Of a DNA stretch of 64,000 bases, positions 8,037 to 15,938 are shown one piece after another. Source of the stretch: Candidatus Binatia bacterium (lineage in GTDB: Bacteria > Vulcanimicrobiota > Vulcanimicrobiia > Vulcanimicrobiales > Vulcanimicrobiaceae); NCBI GenBank assembly GCA_035544215.1, contig DATKHY010000007.1:124001-188000 (forward strand), written 5' to 3'. Made by a program: the position numbers and the translations under genes. Below the pieces are notes generated by a model. That model did not search any database, was not told the DNA's origin, and was given only the letters and a program-made list of their open reading frames with translations. Each line of letters starts with the position of its first letter. Position 1 is the first letter of the stretch.

Positions 8037-8798
8037 TTGGTTCGCTTTGACACGTATAAGGATTCGTTTCCTCACGCAAAACTCACACGCTCGTCGAACG
8101 GCGTACTCGAGATCGTTTTGCACACCAACGGAGATACGCTCGTCTTTAACGGGCACACGCACACGGAGTTCGTCGAACTCTTCCACCAAATCGGTGAGGA
8201 TGCCGACAATCGCGTCGTTATCCTCACCGGCGCCGGTCGAGCCTTCATCGATAATATTGACCCGGAAGGGTTCGACTTTTTTACGCCTCGTGGCTTCGAC
8301 AAGATCTATCGCGAAGGAAAGAAAATTCTCTCGAACATCGTCGGCGTCTCGGCACCGCTGATTGCTGCGCTCAACGGACCTGCGACCGTCCATTCGGAAT
8401 ACGCGCTGCTCGCCGACGTCGTCCTCGCAACGCCCGACACCATCTTCCAAGATAAACCGCATCTAAATTTCGGCATCGTGCCAGGGGACGGTGTCCATTC
8501 GCTGTGGCAGGAGGTCATTGGGCCGATTCGCGGCCGGACGTTTGTGCTAACCCAGCAGATCATCGGCGCCGACGAGGCCAAGACGCTTGGTGTGGTTAGT
8601 GAAATCGTTCCACGCGACAAGCTCATGGCTCGCGCTCGCGAGATCGCGGAGCAACTGGCGAAACTCCCGCCACTCACGACCAGCTATGCTCGCGTCGTGC
8701 TCACTCAAAAACTCCGCCGCATCCTCGATGAAAGCGTAGGGTACGGCCTCGCGCTCGAGGGCATCTCCGCGGCCGACGTCGCTCGGATGAACGCGTGA
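8037..8798 (+). CDS. Enoyl-CoA hydratase/isomerase family protein
   Basis: 253 residues from a TTG start. The crotonase fold is seen from VLEIVLHTNGDTLVFNG through RVVILTGAGRAFI, PLIAALNGPATVHSEYALLAD and LNFGIVPGDGVHSLW. The oxyanion-hole region around LNGPATVHSEYALLADV is kept. Family members hydrate, isomerise or cleave CoA thioesters in the cytoplasm; the Glu pair of classic hydratases is not obvious, so the reaction is unassigned. It stands alone with no beta-oxidation genes nearby. Confidence 0.8.
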   Translation: MVRFDTYKDSFPHAKLTRSSNGVLEIVLHTNGDTLVFNGHTHTEFVELFHQIGEDADNRVVILTGAGRAFIDNIDPEGFDFFTPRGFDKIYREGKKILSNIVGVSAPLIAALNGPATVHSEYALLADVVLATPDTIFQDKPHLNFGIVPGDGVHSLWQEVIGPIRGRTFVLTQQIIGADEAKTLGVVSEIVPRDKLMARAREIAEQLAKLPPLTTSYARVVLTQKLRRILDESVGYGLALEGISAADVARMNA

Positions 8799-9102
8799 TC
8801 GCCTCGGCGTGATCATCGTGTTGCTCCTTCCCCTCGTCGGGGGCCCACAGTTGGAAAGTTCGGCGATGCCTTTAGCGTTCCCGGCCACTCAGATGCGCTC
8901 GTCAGCAGCGTACGGCCCTTCGCGTCATCACACTCGTGTCACGGACGGGTCGGAAAGGAGCCGTTTTCGGCAGGAGCGGTCAGGAAGTGGAGACACGCAA
9001 AGCCCCTACGCGGTAAGGGTTTTCAGTATCAACCGTACGGTCTAGCGGCTAGGGGGTCGCCTTCCGAGTCGCGAAATTGCTCTTTCACTGGAGGTGGGGC
9101 CG
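8799..9102. other. Intergenic, nothing recognised
   Basis: About 300 bases. The open frame at 8809-9045 has no family-like pattern. The final bases carry the ribosome site of the next gene. Confidence 0.4.
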
Positions 9103-10428
9103 ATGAAGGGTCCTACGATCGGCAACTACATGCCGAGCGTTTGCGCTGGCATTGCGATGTTTGCACTGGCGGGCTGCAGCGTTCGTCCCGTTTCCTCGTC
9201 AGGCTTCGCGCCGCAAAGCGTAGCGCACTTCTTACCGTATCCGGGCTCTGTTTTTTCACTCGGTGGCGGCGGCGAGAAGATTCTTGTCAACCTTACCGGC
9301 ACGGCCGGCAAAGATCCCGGAGCGAATCCGGAGTCGCGGCTGGAAGTTGCAGAAAAGGGTGACACTCTCTACGGCACCACGACTGCAGGGGGAAAGAAGA
9401 ACGGAGGCACGATCTTTTCCGTCAGCGTAAGCGGCATCGAGCATTATTGGACTCCTGCATTACACACATCAATCTTCGGCTCGTCGTTCTACGGTTCGAC
9501 GTTTCCGCTCTCGCCGACGACGCCCCGGAGCCTGATTACGACAGCTGAGTCGGGCGGAAAGGGCGGCGAAGGCACGGTGATCGCGCTTGTCTACGCCAAC
9601 GGAGGGTATACCGGCCACGTGATTCACAGCTTCGTCGGATCCGACGGTGCGAACTCGTACTCCGGGGTCACCTCGCCGGTCACCGGCATCCTTGTCGGAT
9701 TCACGCTCACCGGTGGCGGCCACGACGACGGAACGGCTTTCGAGCTGGCCTCACAAGGAAAATTCTATAGGTTTACGAGCATTTTCAACTTCAATGGGAC
9801 CGACGGCAAGTATCCGCGAGGCGAGCCAGTCAGCGATGCTGCGGGCAATGTCTTCGGGCCTACGATCGCCGGCGGCACCCACGGCTTGGGGACCGTTTTC
9901 GAATTGCAACGCAATTTTGATCGCGTCGCACGGCCTTCAAACTCCAAGTTCACCGAAAAGGTCATCCACAATTTTGCGGGCGGTAGGAAGGATGGCGCCG
10001 GTCCGTATGCCGGCCTTATCATGGACAAGAGTGGCAACCTTTACGGAACGACAATCAACGGCGGGAGTTTCAACCTCGGCGTCGCTTTCGAGTTAAAACG
10101 CTCCGGTGCGCATTACGTCGAGAGCGTCCTGCACAGTTTCGGCGGCGGCAGCGACGGTGCGCAACCGTACGGGAGCCTCCTATTCGGCACGAGCGGCGCG
10201 CTCTACGGCACGACCGAAGGCGGCGGCGCCGACGGTCTCGGAACGGCGTATAAACTCGTACCCTCCGGCGGCAAGTACGCCGAGACGATTCTGCACAGCT
10301 TCGCGGGTGGCCCGAACGACGGCGGCAGCCCGGAAGCCGGATTGGTCAGCGTTAACGGAGTGCTCTACGGGACGACCTACGGCGGCGGCACTTCCAACGA
10401 TGGCACGATCTTCTCGCTGAAACCGTAG
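9103..10428 (+). CDS. GloVer-type tandem-repeat lipoprotein
   Basis: 441 residues from the ATG at 9103, preferred over the GTG at 9094 because GGAGG lies 8 bases upstream. Lipobox ALAGC (Cys25). The body is tandem repeats of about 60 residues with phrases GNLYGTTINGGSFNLGVAFE, GALYGTTEGGGADGLGTAY and GVLYGTTYGGGTSNDGTIF, each followed by LHSFGGG or LHSFAGG. This is the choice-of-anchor GloVer repeat group, abundant in soil bacteria and of unknown role. A C-terminal fragment of a relative lies at 4763-4846. Confidence 0.85.
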   Translation: MKGPTIGNYMPSVCAGIAMFALAGCSVRPVSSSGFAPQSVAHFLPYPGSVFSLGGGGEKILVNLTGTAGKDPGANPESRLEVAEKGDTLYGTTTAGGKKNGGTIFSVSVSGIEHYWTPALHTSIFGSSFYGSTFPLSPTTPRSLITTAESGGKGGEGTVIALVYANGGYTGHVIHSFVGSDGANSYSGVTSPVTGILVGFTLTGGGHDDGTAFELASQGKFYRFTSIFNFNGTDGKYPRGEPVSDAAGNVFGPTIAGGTHGLGTVFELQRNFDRVARPSNSKFTEKVIHNFAGGRKDGAGPYAGLIMDKSGNLYGTTINGGSFNLGVAFELKRSGAHYVESVLHSFGGGSDGAQPYGSLLFGTSGALYGTTEGGGADGLGTAYKLVPSGGKYAETILHSFAGGPNDGGSPEAGLVSVNGVLYGTTYGGGTSNDGTIFSLKP

Positions 10429-10602
10429 ATACTAAACGGTGCCACCCTACGCAACACCGCCTCGGTGAACCGTTCGGGATGGCCTTTCACGCTCAGCATC
10501 GACTCGGCCAACGTTCCCGTCTGTTATGAGCATTCGGAGCCAGGCCCATGCTGTTACAAAGATGAAGACAGCGCTGACGGCGCTGAATACGAGGAATCAG
10601 CT

Positions 10603-11223
10603 ATGATCTCATGGGACGCCATCTCGGCAATCGGGGTTATCGGGCAGTTTACTGTCGTTGCGGTAGCCGCCGTTGCCGCAGTTCAGCAGCTTCGCCATCT
10701 CGGCAGACAGCGCCAGTACGACGCCGTGCAGCATATGCTCGGACAATACGAGAGCGACGCGATCTCCACTTCTCGCCTCTACGTGTACGAGGATTTAGCC
10801 AGGCATATGCTGGACCCGGAATATCGTGAACAGATCCGTTCCGGACGTATTGCGCCGACTACGCACCCAGAGTTCCTGGTCGGAAGATTCTTTAATAAAC
10901 TGGGCTCCTTGATTTCTGCGGGCGTCATCGACAATGATATCGCGCTTGCGCAGTTCGCGCAGGCAGCGCCACGCTTGTGGGAATGCTTGCTGCCGGTCAT
11001 CGCTCTACGCCGGTCGCGATTCCCGAGTTTTTGGCTCGGTTTCGAGTCGTTCGTCGTACTTTGCCGATCGGTGGATTACGAGAAGTACCGCCCCGCGTTT
11101 ATCAGCCGCACGCCGCGTCGGCTCCGGAGCGGTTGGACGCGCACGTTGACGGAAGTGCAAACCGCGAGCGAGTTGGCATACGATGCCACAGGCCACCAAG
11201 ACCTTTCGTCACCGGCAAGATGA
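10603..11223 (+). CDS. Membrane-anchored protein, DUF4760-like
   Basis: 206 residues from the ATG at 10603; GAGGAA 8 bases upstream supports this over the longer frame from 10465. One N-terminal transmembrane helix (GVIGQFTVVAVAAVAAVQQL) is followed by a charged helical cytoplasmic part with LGSLISAGVIDNDIALAQF and YEKYRPAF near the end. The arrangement resembles DUF4760-type proteins; function unknown. It is monocistronic. Confidence 0.6.
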   Translation: MISWDAISAIGVIGQFTVVAVAAVAAVQQLRHLGRQRQYDAVQHMLGQYESDAISTSRLYVYEDLARHMLDPEYREQIRSGRIAPTTHPEFLVGRFFNKLGSLISAGVIDNDIALAQFAQAAPRLWECLLPVIALRRSRFPSFWLGFESFVVLCRSVDYEKYRPAFISRTPRRLRSGWTRTLTEVQTASELAYDATGHQDLSSPAR

Positions 11224-11558
11224 CGCGCGTGTCCTTGGTGGCAAACGACGATCGCAGAGCGGCGATGAGCCTTGCCGGGCGACAATGATCCGGCCGTTGC
11301 CGCGTCGCGCCGCGCCCCTGATGTTCTTCAATTGGGTCGCCTGCGCTTCGACCCACGAGGAGCCGCCGCCACCGCCACCGCCACCCTGCGTGCCTTCCCC
11401 CGAGTCCTAGGCGTGCTGAAAAGAATCAACCAATGAGTGTTAGGCGGCTAGGCCGGCGTCACGCCTGGCGATCGCTGACAGGCTAGCCGTGCAGCGTCGG
11501 GACGGCCCCGAGAGCCTGCTACTCTGGCATTTGACACCGACGCTGCCTCCATGACATA
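11224..11558. other. Intergenic with structured leader-like segment
   Basis: About 335 bases upstream of the helicase gene. A (CCGCCA)-type microsatellite lies near 11362-11382, and a nested hairpin at 11445-11489. No gene was recognised. Confidence 0.45.
11445..11489. promoter_or_regulatory. Nested hairpin upstream of the RNA helicase gene
   Basis: CGGCTAG (11445-11451) is perfectly complementary to CTAGCCG (11483-11489). Inside, GGCG and CGCC form a second stem over a TCA loop, extended by GCC/GGC past a single bulge. It ends 70 bases before the GTG of the DEAD-box gene, where helicase genes are often autoregulated through leader structure; that role is inferred. Confidence 0.35.
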
Positions 11559-12812
11559 GTGAGGGCAACCCCGCGCGATCTTTCGGATGAATGCGATCGA
11601 GCCGCGCACACCCTTGAAAGATCGTCAATCATTTCCGCCTTCGAAAAACTCGGCTTGCGGCCGCCATTGCAGGCTGCCCTGCTCGACCTCGGTTTCTCCG
11701 AGCCCACTCCAATCCAAGCCCTCGCGATTCCGCCGGCCCTCGAAGGCCGGGACGTCCTCGGTAGCGCCGAGACCGGCAGCGGCAAGACGGCTGCCTTTGG
11801 CCTCCCTATACTGCAACGTCTCATCAATCGGCCACGCGGGAAGACGCGCGCATTAGTGCTCGCTCCAACCCGCGAACTCGCCGATCAAATCGCCAAGCAT
11901 CTCATGTCGCTCGCTAAACATACGAACGTTACGGTTGCGGCGATCTATGGCGGCGTCGGCTTTCGACCGCAGCTCAACGCGATCAAGCGCGGCGCGGACA
12001 TTCTGGTCGCGACGCCAGGGCGGCTCCTCGACCACCTAACGCAAAAAACTGCGCGGCTCGACGATATCGAGATGCTTGTGCTTGACGAAGCCGACCGCAT
12101 GCTCGACATGGGATTTCTCCCTGACGTTCGACGCATTATTACCCAGATGCCGACGAAGCGTCAAACGTTCTTCTTCTCAGCGACGCTGCCGCCGCAAATT
12201 TCCGGCCTCGTGCGCGAGATTCTCCGCAATCCGGCGCGGGTAGAGCTGGCCGCTAAGATCGCTCCGGTTAAGACGCTCAGCCAAACACTCTACGCCGTGC
12301 CCCAAGAGAAGAAAACCGATCTCCTTGTGGAGCTGCTCAAAAGCAACAGCATCTACTCGGCAATCGCCTTCACGCGAACCAAGGCTCGCGCCAACCGGCT
12401 CGCCGCCGCACTCCAAAAGCATCGCGTTCCCGTCAACCTGATTCATGGCGATCGCTCGCAATCGCAACGGACGCGCGCGCTCGAGAATTTTAAGCAGGGT
12501 CACTATCGCGTGCTCGTCGCAACCGACGTTGCGGCTCGTGGCATCGACATCTCGGCTCTCGGGCACGTCATCAACTACGACGTTCCACTGGTTGCCGCCG
12601 ACTACTTTCACCGAGTCGGGCGAACCGCGCGCGCTAAAGCTTCGGGCGATGCGATCACCTTCGTCTCGTCCGACGAAGAGCCGCTGATCAAACAAATCGA
12701 ACACACACTCGGGAAACGCCTAGAACGCGGCAAGAATCCGCTCTTCCCCGAAGCCAGCACGGAACCGCCCAAGCCGCGCGTCGTCTACCGCTCCCGCCCG
12801 CGCCGCCGCTGA
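11559..12812 (+). CDS. rhlE: DEAD-box ATP-dependent RNA helicase, RhlE-like
   Basis: 417 residues from a GTG. All helicase motifs are present in order: the Q-motif FSEPTPIQ, Walker A ETGSGKT, PTRELA, TPGR, DEAD, SAT, then ARGID and HRVGRTAR in the second RecA domain. The tail is short and Arg-rich (VYRSRPRRR), likely RNA-binding. RhlE-type proteins unwind short RNA duplexes in ribosome assembly and RNA decay. The start is uncertain because the FEKLGL family start lies about 28 residues in without an ATG. Structured sequences lie on both sides. Confidence 0.9.
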   Translation: MRATPRDLSDECDRAAHTLERSSIISAFEKLGLRPPLQAALLDLGFSEPTPIQALAIPPALEGRDVLGSAETGSGKTAAFGLPILQRLINRPRGKTRALVLAPTRELADQIAKHLMSLAKHTNVTVAAIYGGVGFRPQLNAIKRGADILVATPGRLLDHLTQKTARLDDIEMLVLDEADRMLDMGFLPDVRRIITQMPTKRQTFFFSATLPPQISGLVREILRNPARVELAAKIAPVKTLSQTLYAVPQEKKTDLLVELLKSNSIYSAIAFTRTKARANRLAAALQKHRVPVNLIHGDRSQSQRTRALENFKQGHYRVLVATDVAARGIDISALGHVINYDVPLVAADYFHRVGRTARAKASGDAITFVSSDEEPLIKQIEHTLGKRLERGKNPLFPEASTEPPKPRVVYRSRPRRR

Positions 12813-12829
12813 TCTCGCTCGCGTATCTC

Positions 12830-12869
12830 CGTGAGGGGAACGCTCAGCGTTAGCCTCACGTGCTGAGCG
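12830..12869 (+). promoter_or_regulatory. Interlocked inverted repeats (H-type pseudoknot candidate)
   Basis: CGTGAGG (12830-12836) pairs with CCTCACG (12854-12860), and CGCTCAGC (12841-12848) pairs with GCTGAGCG (12862-12869). The order a-b-a'-b' with perfect 7- and 8-base stems is pseudoknot topology, or two mutually exclusive hairpins. It starts 17 bases after the helicase stop codon and has no U-run, so it is not a standard terminator. Confidence 0.5.
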
Positions 12870-12909
12870 GCTTCGCGCACAACCCCCCGTCGCACGCAAT
12901 CAGTTAACG

Positions 12910-13878
12910 CTAATAGAGGGCGTTGGGCCCGTCAACGGCGCTGCTTGGATCACTTAGCCCGTAGACGGAACCGAGCATCGTTACAACCGCTCCCGTCTGA
13001 TAATTCAAAATGAAGACGTCATGAACTTTATAATCCGTCGCGAACGCCAGTTTGTTGTCTCTGCTCAACCTCACGGTGATTGGCTCCATAAACCCCGAGC
13101 CGATTGTGCGCGTTACGCTCGAGTACGGAGGGGCAACTACATCGATCTTGGCGGCACCCGCGTCGGCAACAATGAGATTGTTATTCTTATCAACTGCTAG
13201 CCCATATGGATAGACAACCGGTACGCCAAGCACAATTTGTTTCGAGCAATCGCCAAGTCCCCCAGGGTATTCGGCGATAGCGCCCACGTTGTTCACGAAA
13301 AAGCTAACAAAGACGTCGTTCGCAGAGTCGACCGCGACGCCGCTGACGGCGGCCGAACCGCCTCCCGGAAAGCATCCGGCGATCGCGGTATTGCTTCCCT
13401 GAAAATACTGATAGACGAATCCGGTGCCGTCGGCTTCGTAGACGTTTCCATGCGCGTCCACGCTCACATCGATCGCCGACTGCATGCCCGCGCTATACGT
13501 AAATGAGGGTAACGTCGCATTCGGCGCGTACTCATTGATGCTCGCACCACCACCCTGGCTGGCAACATATAGGTTTCCGCGTTTGTCGAGAAATATACCG
13601 TTAGGATTCACGAGGCCGCTCGTAATCTGGCCCACCTCTCGATAGTTCTTGTTTGTGAGTATTTTCACCGACTGGCTCGTGAAGTCGGCCACGTAAAGAT
13701 CTTTCAACCCCTTGTAATCGTTTGGATTCACGCGACTTTCGGACGAGACGCGCACCGCGGGCACGGCTGCTGAGTTTGGCACCAAGGTGTTCGAGCTTTG
13801 TGTTCCTCCAGCGCACCCGGAAAACAGCGAAGCGCCCACGATAATAGTTATCAGCGTGGGAAGAGTAGGCACTCGCAT
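12910..13878 (-). CDS. NHL-repeat beta-propeller lipoprotein
   Basis: 322 residues, lipobox LFSGC (Cys22). Six or so blades carry clear NHL phrases: LKDLYVADFTSQSVKIL, PNGIFLDKRGNLYVA, AIDVSVDAHGNVYEADG, GVAVDSANDVFVSFF and GLAVDKNNNLIVAD. It is exported and membrane-anchored, probably a ligand-binding scaffold; catalytic function cannot be inferred. AAGGAG precedes the ATG by 6 bases. It converges with the helicase gene. Confidence 0.87.
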   Translation of the reverse strand: MRVPTLPTLITIIVGASLFSGCAGGTQSSNTLVPNSAAVPAVRVSSESRVNPNDYKGLKDLYVADFTSQSVKILTNKNYREVGQITSGLVNPNGIFLDKRGNLYVASQGGGASINEYAPNATLPSFTYSAGMQSAIDVSVDAHGNVYEADGTGFVYQYFQGSNTAIAGCFPGGGSAAVSGVAVDSANDVFVSFFVNNVGAIAEYPGGLGDCSKQIVLGVPVVYPYGLAVDKNNNLIVADAGAAKIDVVAPPYSSVTRTIGSGFMEPITVRLSRDNKLAFATDYKVHDVFILNYQTGAVVTMLGSVYGLSDPSSAVDGPNALY

Positions 13879-14377
13879 AGGAGCTCCTTACTCGCGCGAA
13901 ATGAGAAGATTGCGCGAGAATATATCTTGCAGAGGTGCCTAAGGCTACCACTAAATCGATAGGCCGTCAACTGAAACGGCGGCTTCGCATCCCTGTGTGT
14001 AACTCTCTAAAGCAGCGCCTTAGGCGCACTGCCTCAAAGATACTCTGGCGTGGCTCAGCATCCGAAGCGGATGAGGGTGGGTTGATTTTGTGGCTTTGGA
14101 TTTGCCGCAAACTGCCTCGCCGTTAGCTTTCCGAGCCAAGCGCGGTGGACCGGACCTAATTTTCTAACATTTCCTAACGGAGCGGTCGGGAAGGGCCGGG
14201 AAAGGTCCCCAAATGGCCCAGGACTTCGGAAATAACGTGATCGATGTGCTGTGGCGTAACGAGATCGATGGAGGATCACATGATCGTCAGTGCGGATGAG
14301 TTGGTATGGCCGTGTCGCCTAAAATTCGCAAACGATCGTTCCGCGCGCGCTAACCGCAGAGGCGTGTCGGAGAGCTG
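13879..14377. other. Intergenic with near-palindromic sites
   Basis: About 500 bases between divergent genes. It contains GCCTAAGGC (13937-13945) and GCGCCTTAGGCGC (14015-14027), two near-palindromes of related sequence about 80 bases apart, and a possible 35-codon frame at 14280-14387. The divergent layout makes operator sites plausible, but no regulator is known. Confidence 0.4.
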
Positions 14378-14387
14378 GTGGCGTTGA
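14280..14387 (+). CDS. Possible 35-codon leader frame
   Basis: An ATG five bases after GGAGG opens a frame MIVSADELVWPCRLKF to a TGA that overlaps the GTG of the next gene. The ribosome site is better than that of the downstream gene, so it may be a translationally coupled leader or the true N-terminus of that gene lost by frameshift. No homology is recognised. Confidence 0.25.
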   Translation: MIVSADELVWPCRLKFANDRSARANRRGVSESWWR

Positions 14388-14965
14388 CTGTGCGGTCGAG
14401 CGCGCCCGTTGAGACAGACGCGGTTAGCCATCGTCGCCCTATTTTGCAGCTTCACGAGCGCCTCCTCGGCACCGCTTTCGCACGTCTGCCGCCCGCGCTG
14501 CGACGATTTCTCGCCCAGCCGGGCGGTACAGCAGAGTTTGCCCTGAAAGTAACGCATGAACCGGGGTTTCTGCGGAAAGCGCTCGCGATAGCGCTCCGCT
14601 TGCCGGCGCCTGCGTCGCGAGCACGGGGCACACTAGTGGTGACGGTACGCGGTGAGAGCGAGATCTGGGCGCGAACATTTCCCAGCACGACGATGCGTAC
14701 CGCCCTGTGGATCGAGCGAGGAAGACTCGTCGAAGAGGCGTGGCCCTTACAATTCGTCTTCGCCATCGACGCCGACGATCGCGGGTTGCGGTTCTCGCAG
14801 ACCGCCTGCCGTCTGCTCGGCCAAACGCTGCCGCGAGCACTCGCGCCGAGCGTTGAAGCCGTGGTTTGCGGCGACGATCGCGGCTGGAACGTGCTGATCT
14901 CCATCGCGGCCCCGATGTTGGGACGCATCGCTACGTACGGCGGCCCCGTGAAACCGCGGCCATGA
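14378..14965 (+). CDS. DUF4166-like protein
   Basis: 195 residues. After a variable N-terminus comes LHERLLGTAFARLPPALRRF, then ALRLPAPAS, RGTLVVTVRGESEIWAR and LWIERGRLVEEAWPLQFVF, matching the layout of DUF4166 proteins (an initial LP-P-R helix and later beta strands). The role is unknown; related domains sometimes fuse to saccharopine-dehydrogenase-like proteins. Its TGA overlaps the ATG of the membrane protein that follows, so the two are translationally coupled. Confidence 0.65.
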   Translation: MALTVRSSAPVETDAVSHRRPILQLHERLLGTAFARLPPALRRFLAQPGGTAEFALKVTHEPGFLRKALAIALRLPAPASRARGTLVVTVRGESEIWARTFPSTTMRTALWIERGRLVEEAWPLQFVFAIDADDRGLRFSQTACRLLGQTLPRALAPSVEAVVCGDDRGWNVLISIAAPMLGRIATYGGPVKPRP

Positions 14966-15468
14966 CAGTGGCGCTTTGCGTCCTGGTCGCGCTGGCATTG
15001 ATGGGTGCCTTCGATACCATCGTGTACCACGAGCACGTTGCACGCCTGCCGCATGATCCCGTGGCGCGGCTGGAACTCAAACTGCATGCGTCGCGCGATT
15101 TCGTGTATGCCGTTCTGTTTGCTACTCTAGCCTGGCTGGAACCTCACGGCTGGGCCGTGCTACTCCTCGCGCTGCTGCTCGCAGTCGAGATCGCGATAAC
15201 GCTCTCGGATTTCATCGTTGAAGACCGCACGCGCAAGCTGCCAGCCGGAGAACGCTCGATGCACGCGCTGATGGGAATTACGTACGGAGTTTTCCTTGCG
15301 CTACTCTGGCCGAACGCCGCCGCCTGGCTCGGCGCTCCGGCCGGCTTCGCGACCACTTCCTACGGCTGGCTGTCGCTGGTCTTAAGTGCCCTCGCATTTG
15401 GTGTGGGCCTCTCGGGCATCCGCGACCTCGCAGCATCCTTCGCGCTCGGACGCGACGGCGACGGCTGA
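14962..15468 (+). CDS. Integral membrane protein coupled to the DUF4166 gene
   Basis: 168 residues from the ATG at 14962, overlapping the previous stop as ATGA. Four or five hydrophobic helices are visible: residues 1-18, about 45-60, the long VLLLALLLAVEIAITLSDF helix, ALMGITYGVFLALLW, and the last LVLSALAFGVGLSGIRDL. Conserved-looking polar residues sit in TIVYHEH and ASRDF. No named family. The coupling suggests it works with the DUF4166 product at the inner membrane. Confidence 0.7.
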   Translation: MTVALCVLVALALMGAFDTIVYHEHVARLPHDPVARLELKLHASRDFVYAVLFATLAWLEPHGWAVLLLALLLAVEIAITLSDFIVEDRTRKLPAGERSMHALMGITYGVFLALLWPNAAAWLGAPAGFATTSYGWLSLVLSALAFGVGLSGIRDLAASFALGRDGDG

Positions 15469-15488
15469 TCGCTTGCCGCGCTTAAAAA

Positions 15489-15505
15489 GAATCCCGCTGG
15501 GGCTA
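15489..15505 (+). repeat. tRNA-3'-end-like repeat, copy C (core)
   Basis: GAATCCCGCTGGGGCTA is identical over 17 bases to copy A. Flanks differ from copies A and B, which share 29 bases. It lies 20 bases after the membrane-protein stop codon and just before a terminator. Confidence 0.45.
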
Positions 15506-15513
15506 AGCGTTGA

Positions 15514-15542
15514 CGCGCGGAGGCACGCGCGGCTTTTTTTTT
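15514..15542 (+). terminator. Rho-independent terminator
   Basis: CGCGCG (15514-15519) pairs with CGCGCG (15526-15531) over a GAGGCA loop, followed by GGC and nine T residues (15534-15542). It ends the DUF4166/membrane-protein operon and touches the stop codon of the convergent gene. Confidence 0.75.
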
Positions 15543-15832
15543 CATTCCGGTTCAATTGGTTCCGGCTTATCTCGAATCGATAGTCCTAGGCTGCGGTGAT
15601 ATCGTTCGTTCTTCGCAAGCGCCTCCACGATGTCGTCGCGGTTACCTTGACCGGCCAGCAGCTTTAGCAATCGTTCGCGGCTCTCACGCAAGTCCCGCGC
15701 GTACCTTTCCAGCACCGCGCCGGGCACGTCGTCCTGCGCCTCCGGCGGCCGGCTTACCCACTGCTCCATCGCCTCGTATGCCGCTAGTCCGTTCCGCTCG
15801 GCGTCTAACAACTCAGCGCGATATACACTCAT
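15542..15832 (-). CDS. Hypothetical small helical protein
   Basis: 96 residues from an ATG at 15832 (MSVYRAELLDAERNG); the frame is open 47 codons further up, but those residues look random. The protein is highly charged and helical with YEAMEQWVSR, ARDLRESRERLLKLL and NERYHRSLGL. No family is recognised. It is separated from the opposing operon only by a terminator. No ribosome site is evident, so the start is uncertain. Confidence 0.5.
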   Translation of the reverse strand: MSVYRAELLDAERNGLAAYEAMEQWVSRPPEAQDDVPGAVLERYARDLRESRERLLKLLAGQGNRDDIVEALAKNERYHRSLGLSIRDKPEPIEPE

Positions 15833-15938
15833 GAATTGCCCACTGGTTTCGCCGCTTTCTACGTCGCGACGGGGTCGGCCCCCGAAATCGGGATGTGTCG
15901 AGAGCCGAGGGGCGAAAAAACGTCCGGTTCCAAGACGA

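Noticed and set aside
11531-11560. TTGACA with CATAGT at an 18-base spacing before the helicase gene
   Set aside because: It looks like a sigma-70 promoter, but the predicted start site would fall after the only usable GTG at 11559, so it cannot serve the annotated start.
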